Shown here piece after piece: positions 36,950 to 47,797 of a DNA stretch of 64,000 nt. Position 1 is the first letter of the stretch. Every line of letters starts with the position of its first letter. The DNA comes from Gymnorhina tibicen. Lineage: Eukaryota > Chordata > Aves > Passeriformes > Artamidae. The notes beneath the pieces are model-generated. The model ran no database searches and was not told the DNA's origin. It saw only the letters and a program-made list of their open reading frames with translations. The position numbers and the translations under genes are program-made. The stretch spans positions 87,792 to 151,791 of the forward strand of contig VXAZ01001737.1 in the NCBI GenBank assembly GCA_013399875.1. Direction: 5' to 3'.

Positions 36950-37063
36950 ACAAGTAGCAATAACATTTAAAGTTCATTTCGGATGCAGGGATTAATATGC
37001 CAACTACATAATGGCAACAGTTGAATTCTTAATTTCTCTCCACGACTTCAAGCTCTTCTGAAA

Positions 37064-40000
37064 TCACTTCTCTGGGTGTTCAGTGATGGGCTGTTGAACA
37101 AATGCAGATGGGAAGATGCCAGTCCTCCCCTTGCACTGGCCTTCAAACCAGTCTTCATTCACTGGAAGGGAAAATTAACACAGTTCTTGTGACCCTAGGG
37201 ATGCACAGGAGCATCATGTGCTGCAGACAGGCCTGAGATCACCATTTTAAGGTGTGTCTGCTGATAAAACTTTGAGCAGTGCTAGACCCAGAAGGGAGTG
37301 GAATGTGGAGGAAAGGGAGGAATGAGGAAGAGAGGAAAGTGGTAACGTAAGAAGGAATGTCAAATGGGGGTAGGAAATTGGATCAAAATAGAGACCAGGG
37401 GGCTCGGAAACTGCCTTGAGTGGAAACAAAGGGAGTGTGGAGAGCAAGGAAATTATCTGAGACCTTGGTCTGTCCTCTCCAGGATACATCTGAAGTATAC
37501 CATCAGCTGCTTCCCACGTTCATATAAAAACCCTAAAACAAACCCCCAAAACCTCTGCTACCCTGGGTTAAGTAAAGCCTACGAGCTCTGACAATTTTGC
37601 TGTGGGGGAACCAAATGAGGCAAGAACCAGCTTTGAACTGGGAAATATTTAGCTCAGCAATGAAGGGGAAGGTAGGATTTTGGAGTGGAGGGGAGTCATC
37701 AGTATTGCATGGTGCAAAAACTAACCAGTCAAAGGTTAGAGGGGGGATAGTGTACTGCTGCCAGGCACCACAGATTAGTGACAAAACTAGAGATAGCAAA
37801 ATGTAAGGGGTTTTTGTCTTTAAAACCTATTCCTGATGTCTTTATTTCACTCAGAGGTTCAAGTGAGGAGGGGAACATGCCCTGTGTATATAATTCTTCA
37901 TTGATCTTCCTGAGATTTAGTCTGTATTTAAGCCTCAATTCCCATAGAAACGCTAAGGACTAATACTGAACGACTAATGGAAGATTGTACTATTAACAAG
38001 AAAAGTAGATGAAAAAAGGTTCCAGATGAAAGGAATGGGAGAGAGCGCCTGCTCCCACTGTGGGGATTGCAGCTAAAATGAGGCATCTCCTTGGAAGAAT
38101 CCACTGTGATCAGTAAGCTTAAAACACAGCCCAAGTGTACCTCCTGTCTTAAATGTTTGGGAGGGGCGCAGTGGAAGCGGGAGTGATGAAAATATGTTGG
38201 AAGAAGTGTGTGTAACAGTGACATGTGGATGGGAATCCCATGGCAGAGCTGGAGGGGCTCTGCTGCTGCCACACCACCCTCCCTCTCACCAGAGCTGGGG
38301 GATCCCTCCCCTCCCCTCTCCTGTCCCAGGAGGAGCACAATTACCTTTGGATAAAACAAGGATCACATCTCCTGCCTGAAACTCCAGGTCTTCAGGCTGG
38401 GTGGCTTCATAACGGTACTGAGCTACAACATGGGTTGGTCGCGTCTCCCCCGGCATTGCCTCCTGCAGTGACTCCTCTGGTTTGCTGTCTGGTACAAATC
38501 CCTCTCCCTAAGGCAGGAAACAAGCTGGTGAGGGCATGACCTCTTGGCTTCTGTCTCTGTACCAGGGCAAGAGAGACGAGCTCTGCTTCTCTCCACCCAC
38601 GCTTTGCTCCTCTGCCTTTCATGAGGTCGTTGGCTTCTGTTGAAAGCCACAAACCTGTGCTTGTGGCACGGAGAGCAAAGGCAGGAAGGGAGAGAAGGTG
38701 GCTGCCCCTGTAGCTGTCACTGACCTCTGTGCCATTGCACCAGACTGTCAGGCAGTTGTCCTTGCTCTGGCTCCAGGCCGCCTCCACATTCTCTGCACTC
38801 AGAGTCACTAGCTCCTGGCCCTCCACAGGCTTGTACCTGGTGTGCAGGGGATGCAGGTGAGGAGCCCTGCAACACAGCCCTGGCTCGCTGGGGCTGGCAG
38901 TGCCTCACCTCAGCTCCGTGTGCTCGGGCTGCAGCTCCAGCTTCTTGCAAACCAGCTCCAGGAGCTCCCTGTAGGAGAGGCTTCGATCAACTCTCAGGGC
39001 AACTGTGAATTTGTAATGCACCTTGAGGACGTGGGGGCTGGAGACAGTTGGTTCAGCCTCCTGCGGGCAGGAAACGGGATGTCACTTTATGTGGCTTGGC
39101 AAGCACAGGGATGTGGAAACTGTGGTTGCTTGAGTTAGATTGTGCCTCCCAAGCTGTGCTTGGACACTGGCTGGTTGGGAGCCCCAGGCTTGTCCCAGGA
39201 GTGAGGTCAGCAACAGATTAGGGACTTGGCACCAAACTGGCTTTAGGGTGATCAAACTAGAGCTGTGTCCACCCTCCAAGCCCCTCATTCTTTTTTTTTT
39301 AGTTGGAATGGCTGTATTTTCCCAACTCTCTTCCCAGTGTGACCTTCTGACACGCTGACCCTTCCCAGAAGCATGTGCATTCCAGCCAAGCTCTCTCCTA
39401 TTTCTCCCTTCTCAAGTGCCTCAGGTTGACTAAGATGAGAGTCATACAGTGACTCTGGTCACAGCCCTGGATCCACCTGGGGCCTGGAGGAGAACTCCCA
39501 AAAAGCAGCCCTAAGTCACCTGGTAAATGCAGATTTGTAGGACCTCGGGGTCTGCGCTCACAGGATGTTACCTTTGCTGTGTCTCTCAGCTGCGCCATGG
39601 TAGCAGGAACATAGTCTGGGGAGGAGGAAAAAGGTGGCTCAGCAGGTGGGATGGGGTAAACGTTGTCTAAACACACAGCCAGACCTCCTGCAGCCCATCA
39701 TGATCTCCAGAAACACCAGCCAACCCTGGGGCCAGCGGTGGTCCCTTGAATGGATATGGCATCTGCCACAGAGGTTCATCTGTAAGATCCAGATACAACC
39801 ACTGAGCAGAGGTTTTGGCTCTGTGCCTTCCCTCTTGCAGGGATGGGAGCGAGGGGTGGGATGTCTTTCATGGGGGGATTCAAAAAAGAAACACGTAGCT
39901 GCTGGTTTTAGTGTCTTTGCTCTTCTGATCTCCCTACATCCACCTTGAAAACCAAAGGCAATCCCTGTCCTTCAGTGGGGCTGTAAAGCTAAATTCATGG

Positions 40001-43000
40001 TTTTCAGGCAGGGTCATTTCATGCAGGTTTGTGGAAGCCGCTTCATGAGGATCTGATTTACATTTTGGCAGTGCTTTGGCACAACTGTGCTCATTCCAGA
40101 AAGAGCCCGAGGCTACACTGTTGAACATGGTTCCACTAATAGATCCAAGATGGCTTTTGGTGCCATAAAGATGGTCACTGGGGTTGTTGTGTCCATGAGG
40201 TGTTTGTCCTTAATTCCATGAGCCACAGCCAGCTCTACCCCTGGACTCCTGGCTGCTCTGATGGGGACATGTGCCCTCCCCTCCTGCTGTTCATCATCTT
40301 TTGGTCCACCTTTCCCCACCACCGACTGGCTCAGGCCCCCCCCAGAGCAGGGGGTTGGCAATTAGTTCTCACACAGAGTGGATCAGATTGGAAGGGACCA
40401 CAGTGGGTCATCGGGTCCCACCTCCCTGCTCTAGCAAAGTCACTGGAGAGCACAAGGCACAGGACTGTGTCCAGATGGGTCCGGAATATCCCCAGTGAGA
40501 GAGATTCCACACCCTCTCTGGTCTCTGTTCCAGTGCTCTGTCACTGCACAGGAAAGAAGTTCTTTGTCATGTTCAGGTGAAACTTCCTGGGCATCCATTT
40601 CTGCCCACCATCTCTTGTCCCATTGCTGGGTCCCAGGGAACAGAGCCTGGTCCCTACTCTGAGCCCTCCCTGCAGACAGGGACAGACAGGGATGAGGGCC
40701 CCTCTCAGCCATGTCTTCTCCACATAGTCCTTTTTTTTTTGCACACTGGTCATTGATAGCCAGACTAGAGTGCAGCACATCAACACCTGGGCAGTACTGT
40801 CTCTGCACAGTGATATTTTCTACCCTAAAAGGGTTCTTCCTGCAGCAGTGTGGATGCCGGTGGCAGAGCCCTGTTTCAGCTTTCCAGCATCCTGAACCAT
40901 CTATGCTGGGGGCAGTGTGGTGGCCCTGGTGTCACCATCTCTGCCCCAGGCCTGAGATGTGGGACACTGGCTAGCACCAGCCAGGAAGCCCCTTCATACA
41001 GCTCCTTTAAGCCTAGCCCAGCTCAAAGCAGCACTCAAACTTTCATGGATGCCCTGCTTGAAGGAGAAGCCTATAAGGAATCTTTTACTCCAAGCTGGTT
41101 CTTGCCCCATTCCTATCTCCAGGCCCTTTTTCTCATTAGTCACTGTGCTAATTAAGAGCACAGAGGGACTTGCTTTCCTCAGGGACCCCACAGACACTAT
41201 TTTACTCCATCCTCAGCACTGCAGTTGCTGTCTCTGCCTCCCGCTCTAATGTATCCCAGTCCTTGACTGCAAATGGGGCCAGGAATGAGATGGAGATGAA
41301 CCCTAGCCCTGGTCTCAAAGAGTGAGGACACGGCATCTCAACCTGCTGCTGGTGGTGTCACCCTGTGCCCCCCATCCCTTTAGCTCCCCGCACTGACCTG
41401 GCACCGGCCGCCGCGGCTTCTCCGGCACAGTGGAGGTGGGTGACTCAGAGATCTCATCTTCCACAGGGGTTTCCTCCTGTGCCATGGGAAGAAGGTAGTG
41501 CTGTCAATCCCACCCTTCCTGAGGGGCTGGGGTGCTGCTGCCTTGTGCAGCCCCCCTCCAACCTGCTATTTTTCCAGTCTGTTTGGGGTCTTGGACTGCT
41601 ATCCATTATCCCCCCAGCATTGCCAACCACCACCACGGTGCCACCAATGCAGATTTTGCAGATCTCTGAGCTCATGATAAGGTGACCATGAGCCAGAAGA
41701 ACCAACCCCAGCATCATGAGGGGGAGGGAGTCACACATGGGTCCTACTGGGAGGCGGGTGTTGGGTGAATATGTGGAGATCTGCCCTCCCCAGGACACTA
41801 TCTCTTCCTGGGCCTCCTCACCTGAATATGCAGCTTATTCTGGAGCTCCACAGGCTCAAGGAAGTTGCAGGGGACGATCCCTTTCTGCAGGGGAAGGAGA
41901 GATGAGTAGTGATTACTTGGCAAGAAGGCAACCCACTACTGGAGGACACAACTGGATGCGTCCTCACTCTCCCCTGCATCCAGGAGGGTTCCTGAGGCTT
42001 GAATTTTAATTTCTGCAGGTTGGGTAGATTTCATTGAACCCTATGGCCTAACACAGGGTGGACATAAGAGACTTCAGTCAGAAACTTATTTAATTACTGT
42101 TGGCAAGGCTCTGCCTCTGCAGAACCTCAACCACAACCTGCTGTCTGCCCCTCCTGTCCATCACACTCCTGGTATACCTTTCCATTGAACATCACTGTAG
42201 CCCAATTGTCCTTCTCTTTCTTCAGGACAAAGACAATGTTTCCTGGCAAGACCTGCAGCTCCTCAGCGGTCTCGGGAATGAACTCGTACATGACACGGTG
42301 TGGCTGCCCTCTGAAGGCCCTGGGTGTGGGAGCAATGGACAGGTCAGGAATATTAGCAATGCTCTTGTTTTACATTGTAGGGAGAATCCAGACCTCTGCC
42401 TCCTTGTTTCTACATTCCCCATTCCCCCTGAGTTCTGGGGGCCAGCTGGATGCTTGGCTGCAAGAGTTCAGGATGGAGTTGTGCCTAGCTGTGTCGGTTA
42501 TCCATCCTTCATCCAACTTACCTGAGGACTTCTGGGGTCTTGGGCCTGGGTGGAGGACCAGAGGCCTGCCAACAGGAAGACAAAAAGGAAAATACCAGTA
42601 ATCCAGAGGATTTTGTTTGCTTTGCAGAAATTCCTGCAGCCTTTTACCATGCCTGCCCTCACCCCAACACTGTTTCTTCCTCCACATGCAGGTGCCTTAA
42701 GTGCCATGAGGAATATCACTGGCTTTTCTCCTTCTATAGAATAGTTTCCAAATTCTTCAACATACAGTTGGTTTTCAGAGGCACAAACCTCTTTTCACTC
42801 CTGATTTTAGTGTCAGCTCACGGAGACCTGAAATTGTCAACACCTGTCTGCATTGAGAAGGGAGTAATTTATCTTGTGCAATGATGCTGTGCTTCCCCAT
42901 ATCCTCCCAAAAAGCTCCTGGAAAAACTCTTGCCACCTTTAGGAACGGGAAGATGCCACTACATCATCTGGAAAATGGCTTGGGAAATGCAAAGGAGTTC

Positions 43001-46000
43001 AGGAATGGGCAAGAGGATGCAAAGCGAAAGCAGAACTGCTATTGCTTCTCCACTCAGGCTTAGGCAGATGACCCCTAATGAATCCTTTGGGGAGGGTCAG
43101 AGACAGCTCCCTGCACACAGCCATCACCCCGCCCACTACTTCCCCGTACAGGGAACCAGCTTAACCTCAGCCACAGCTGTGGGTGGGTTTGGGATGAGCT
43201 CCCTGGTGGTGGAAGGAGCAGCTGATCCGTGGAAGCAGTGCCTGCCGCCTCCTCCCCACGGCGATGGCACAGAATTCAGGGTGGTAAGGGTGCTGTTTAC
43301 TCCCCACTGCAGGTCATAGCCCTCGGCAAGGTGTGGGATGACAGCCACCCCACGTCATCCTGCACTGAGCATGCTGGTCACTGACGGAGTCTTACCTGTG
43401 GCTGTAGTGGAGCGAATCCTGAAAAATCGTCCTTGTCCACCACAGATGCCACCACCTACAGCCAAAGACAGATAGTGACTTGGTGCCTATAGACCTTTCT
43501 CAGACCTCTGATGTCCACCCTCCTCCTTTGCTGTTGACCAGGCCAAGCTCCTCAGGATGCTTCAAGCTCAGGAGGGGCTGTGATTTTAGGCTAAGCATCC
43601 TGGACTACAGGCTGAGTGCCTCTGGCACCAAAGCTTCCCTCTCAGCTGTGGTAAGTTTTCTGCTCTTAGCCTGGCTGTTTCTGTGGTTTGAGGCATTATA
43701 ACCTAAAAGTTTCCCTTTCTGTTTTAATTACAAATGTTGAAGGGAGCCAAAGTGTCCAGCTCAAGCCCACACCTCCTACAGGTGACCTTAATGTAATTTA
43801 CAAAGTTGATACATGCTTTTGCATGTTTCTGGCACTCAAGGAACTGCCTGGCTCTTGGCTGTCTGACTCCCCAGTGCCTGGTTCCTTTTCTGGAGGAGTG
43901 CTGCCTCCCAGGACCTGAGCCCAAGGGTGGTATCCCAGTGACCAGATTTTGCACATTCACAAGAGAAGCTTGTTTGCTTATCTGAGCTGAAAAGCCCTTT
44001 TCAAACAGAGTGGTGGCAGAACTGGAGGTTGTTTGTGGGTGTCAAATGTTAAATAGCTCCTTTTCTGCACCCCTGAAAATGTCTTGGCTCGAGTTGAAGC
44101 TCCAGTGGGATCTTTCCAGCTCATGCCCCTCATGTCTCACTAAGGAGACAAACTAGAAATAGGCCATGCTCAGCAGGAACATGCTTTTAGCTCCTGTATT
44201 CTTGCAGACTCCCTGTTTCCCATGAGATCGCTGTGTGCCATCCCTCTGTCCACATATGAGGGATCCCTGAGGCAGAGACCAGCTCCCTGTCTCTGGCTGC
44301 CTACCAGGCAGCAGCTCAGAGGGGTGATGAGAAGGCAGTCAACAGCTCTTCTCAGCCCACGGGTTTGGCCTGAATTAATAATATAGAGCCTTCTTACCAT
44401 TGCCTTCCCCAGGTAGTCCTTCTTCTCCAGCTGAGCCACTTGCTTCTCATTTGGCCTGAACAGCTTCCCCGGAGGAATGGCCACCAGCTCACAGAGCTTC
44501 TGCTTCTGAAGCACAGACAAGTCATGGAGCTTTTGGAGGTGAGAGCAGGGACTGATGAATGTCCTTTCTGCTCTGGGCTTGGGGTCTGCTCCATAAAGCC
44601 AGACCACCACCATGACAGCCTGATCCCAGCCCTGGTACGGTCCACTGAATCCCGTCTTCCCATCCCTGCCTCCCCAGTGACCCAAAGCTCTTCCCATGAA
44701 CCTCCCATGTAGTTCCATGGACACTACAATATCCACTGCCACTGCATTTTAATCCTGCTAAAAGGTGGATGTGCTGTTGATGCCATGATGATTTTTTGCT
44801 TTTTCATATACCCCTCTCATATACCCTTCTCATATACCCTTTCATAGAGCTTTGCATGTATCCTTAGTGCTTTTAGCCCACATACTTGTAATTCCCTAAG
44901 TCTGATAACTAGCTTAGACCCAAAGTTCCGTTGGGCCAAGAGACCAAACATCTTGGAAACCTCGCAGTTGGGTCAGAAAGCCCCAGACACCAAGGTCCTC
45001 TCCAGAACACATTCTGTAAACTAAGATAGGCCCATCCAGTGGGAAGGTTCCTCAGGATGGGGGCTTCTCTTGAGCGTCTCCTTGGGGAATCTTGGATAGA
45101 TATGCTAATTTGCAAGGTCTATAATTGTATACGCGAATCATCGTGTGGGTGCATTTTTTGTGCATCTGTGTGTGTGCGTGTGTGCATTGAGCAGTGCAGT
45201 GCACTGGTTGGGGGGTGCACCCTGGTGCATTCTTGGGGTGGACATCCTGGTGGGCACTTTCGGGTGGGCATTCTCGGTGTGCATTCGGGGGTGCTTTCTA
45301 CCTAGCTGTGATGCGCCAAAGGATCCTTGAATAAATACAGAAGTAAAACCCTTTTTTCCCCTCTAACAGTGTTTGGCTTTTAATTCTAAGCCCAGGGAAA
45401 GGCAACACTGTCAGTGGGATTTCCCTCTCTCCCTGTGGGGCTGTGAGACCTACTCCTCCGTACCAGGATGGCTTCCATTGCTCTGTCGATCTTATTGTGC
45501 TGGGGCTCGCTCTTCATGCTCATGGCCAGGGTCAGGTGCTCCTCAGCCTTCTCCCAGTTCTCCGTTGTGGCATACACCAGCGCGATGTTATAGAGAATCT
45601 GCTGGAGGGATGGGAGCAAGGGAGTGAGCTCTTGGAGCAGCTGGACTGCTGCCAGGAGGAAAGGAAAAGAAAGGGCAGCGGGGCAGTGGCACTGCACCCA
45701 CTTGCTTGGTTTTTGCAAGGTACAAAGAGAGGCTGGCTGTCTCCTCTTTAGATTTCTCATGCTGGAGAACAGACCTTTGGGATCAAAACTGGTGGCCAGT
45801 TGTGTCTCACCTCACAGGCAAAGAGCCGGTAGCGTAGCCCCAGGATCTTGTAGTCAATGAGTTGGTTGCCTCGCAGCTGGGCCAGTGCCTCTTTGAAATC
45901 CTCAATGGCCTTTCCATGGCTGTGGAACAGAGGATGAAGGTGTCACCAGCTCGTGGTGGCAACCTACCTGCCTCTAAGCCTGTTTTCAGACTTGGTGAGT

Positions 46001-47797
46001 TCAGTCGGGTCTCCCCTCTATCCTTGCAGTGTTTCAGACGCCCCAGGGGAGGAGAGAGGTTCTGAGGCTCATGTTAATCCCAGGATTGCAGGGCTGAAGA
46101 GTAGGAGCCTGTTTGACCTCGAGAGGTTTCGGTTTGGGCTCTGGGGCACCAACCTGCCTGGGGCCATCCTCAGCTGAAGGCTGGCATCTCTGTAAGCAGC
46201 AAAAATGAAACTCAAAACCCTTCCACTCACTTCTGCCTCCGGTAAAACACAGTCCCCCGCTGGAAATAAGCCACTGCCAGGTGCTTGTCACAGCTGATGC
46301 TCCGGGTGAACGCCTGCAGAGGTGGGAGTGGGGCAAAAGGGGGGTAAAAAGGGGACACCTTTAAAAAACTGAGGGCATAGAGCAGTTGTACCTGTCCTGC
46401 CTCGAGTGGCCTGAGCTGGGCTCTGCGGGCTGTGTCTCCCTGCAGCACTGGGCACTGGGTGGGGGAGAGTCTGTACCAGGCTCCCGGGTTTTTTTGAGAT
46501 GGAGCCATCTGTCAGCATGGGCACCTCCTGGAGAGAGGGAGGGTGAACAGTGAGCCATGCATCACTGCTGCTGCCTCACCTCTGATTCTGATACACAGGA
46601 CTCCTTTAAATAACAGGATTCCTTTAACATACAAAACATAGGACTCCTTTTAGCATAAGTGCTTTAGTATAAAGTATAGATTAGTAAAAGTTGGGTGTTG
46701 GCTGCTATGCTTGACTGCAACTGCTTTTGCAAGACAGGAAGCCTAGCCCTGGAAAAGGGCTATGATGATAAGTGAATAGGAGATGCTATGCCTAACGCTA
46801 ACTGCTTTTGAAAAAAAAAACTAACCCGAGTGGAACTGGGATGATAAGGAAATGCGACTAATGGGTTTGGCTAACCGCTTTGTCCACAGAACCAAGGCCC
46901 GCCCCTATGGGCTAAGCGATAAGNACAGAACCAAGGCCCGCCCCTATGGGCTAAGCGATAAGCAGGAAGAAAGCATGCTCACTGCCGTTTTAATGACAAA
47001 CACAGGAACTGTCACAAAAGGGTAGAAAAATGTAGTAGGAGAATAAGGACATAATCAATACACAATAATAGATTAACTAATATAGCAATAAAGTGTGTAA
47101 CAGTAGAATTAAGTGTGTATTAGCAAGATGTGATAAATGTATTAAGAATAGCGTGCTGTGTTTGTGACCCTAAGATAAGAAAACCACAAATCATGTAAGA
47201 CCCCTTAGGACTGTAACTTTTCATAAGTGACCAAAGCAAGGGTGGATGACAAAATTGTAAATGTATAATGACGAACTGGCATACGCATAATGACATGACA
47301 AACTTGTAAACATATAAAAAACCTCTGGAAGATGACCACAGCGGACACGCACATGGAGGTGTTAACCCCTGCATGCTCCTGGCCTGGCCAATAAAGGTGT
47401 GCCTTACTTTACAGCACCTTGCTGTGGAGTAGATTCCTTTGAATCAATTCACTGGCAGAACAGGTTTGGCAGCCCAGGGCTGTCCCTCTTCCTCACAGCT
47501 TTAAAAGGCCCCGAATCCATCCCTTAGACCATGATCCTTAATTCCTTCCTTCCCCACCATGTCCATTTATCTGGGCAGGTCCCAGAGGTGAGAGGATGAG
47601 CAGCCCTAGGGGCTGTACCTTACCTCCTCTGCCTCCACCAGCTTCCCCAGGACAAGGTGGATGCAGCCGATGTTAAAGTAGATTTTGGCAGGGGGGTTCT
47701 GGACGGCTGTGAAGGCATCCAGGGCAGCACTCCACTCCTTCCTGTCCCCTGCACACACCCCTTCTTGCCAAAGCCGGATCGTCTCCACCAGGGACAT
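37064..47797 (-). CDS. NCF2: NCF2, neutrophil cytosolic factor 2 (p67phox)
   Basis: Cytosolic subunit of the phagocyte NADPH oxidase. It binds Rac-GTP through TPRs and switches on the NOX2 flavocytochrome at the membrane. Exons 5'-3' on the - strand: 47624-47797, 46231-46313, 45811-45919, 45464-45598, 44398-44505, 43396-43455, 42522-42565, 42178-42319, 41822-41884, 41398-41476, 39572-39615, 38909-39060, 38725-38836, 38345-38507, 37064-37161. The total is 1,566 nt, 521 aa, close to the family's usual length. The start is [10 protein letters not shown]. Domains: TPRs about 1-156, activation segment with SGFAPLQPQ about 204-223, central SH3 about 241-300, PB1 about 350-432, C-terminal SH3 about 460-516. 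All introns are GT-AG and every phase agrees. The C-terminus (ITEHPEK) differs from mammals. It looks intact. Confidence 0.97.
39616..41397. other. NCF2 intron carrying a CR1
   Basis: The intron lies between the exon ending PRRPVP and the exon starting YVPATMAQL. It is 1.8 kb long. Apart from the CR1 at about 40,377-40,735, no feature was recognised. Confidence 0.6.
40377..40735 (-). mobile_element. CR1 LINE fragment, inverted
   Basis: Read on the + strand, it starts with the inverted CR1 tail ('ttggaagggaccacagtggg') followed by typical CR1 3' segments such as 'acaggaaagaagttctttgt'. It ends near a T10 run at 40,731-40,740. Confidence 0.75.
44850..45369 (+). repeat. LTR-like block in an NCF2 intron
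   Basis: It lies in the intron between 44,506 and 45,463. Features are an AATAAA near 45,329, a GT-rich run near 45,165-45,185, TATA-like AT sequence before it, and a pyrimidine-rich end at CTCTAACA. I could not find a target-site duplication, so the boundaries and the LTR call are tentative. Confidence 0.35.
46590..47462 (+). mobile_element. Solo LTR in NCF2 intron 1, antisense to the gene
   Basis: An AT-rich block of about 870 bp in the first intron between coding exons. A TATA box (TATAAAAA, 47313-47320) is followed about 70 bp later by AATAAA (47390-47395) and a short U5-like end. This compact promoter-to-poly(A) layout resembles alpha/beta-retroviral LTRs. The ends are approximate; no clear target duplication was found, and the block contains an assembly gap at 46,924. 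Confidence 0.65.
46886..46962. repeat. 38-bp perfect duplication around a single N
   Basis: Positions 46886-46923 and 46925-46962 are identical and separated only by N at 46924. This is most likely an unmerged contig overlap rather than biology. Confidence 0.9.
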
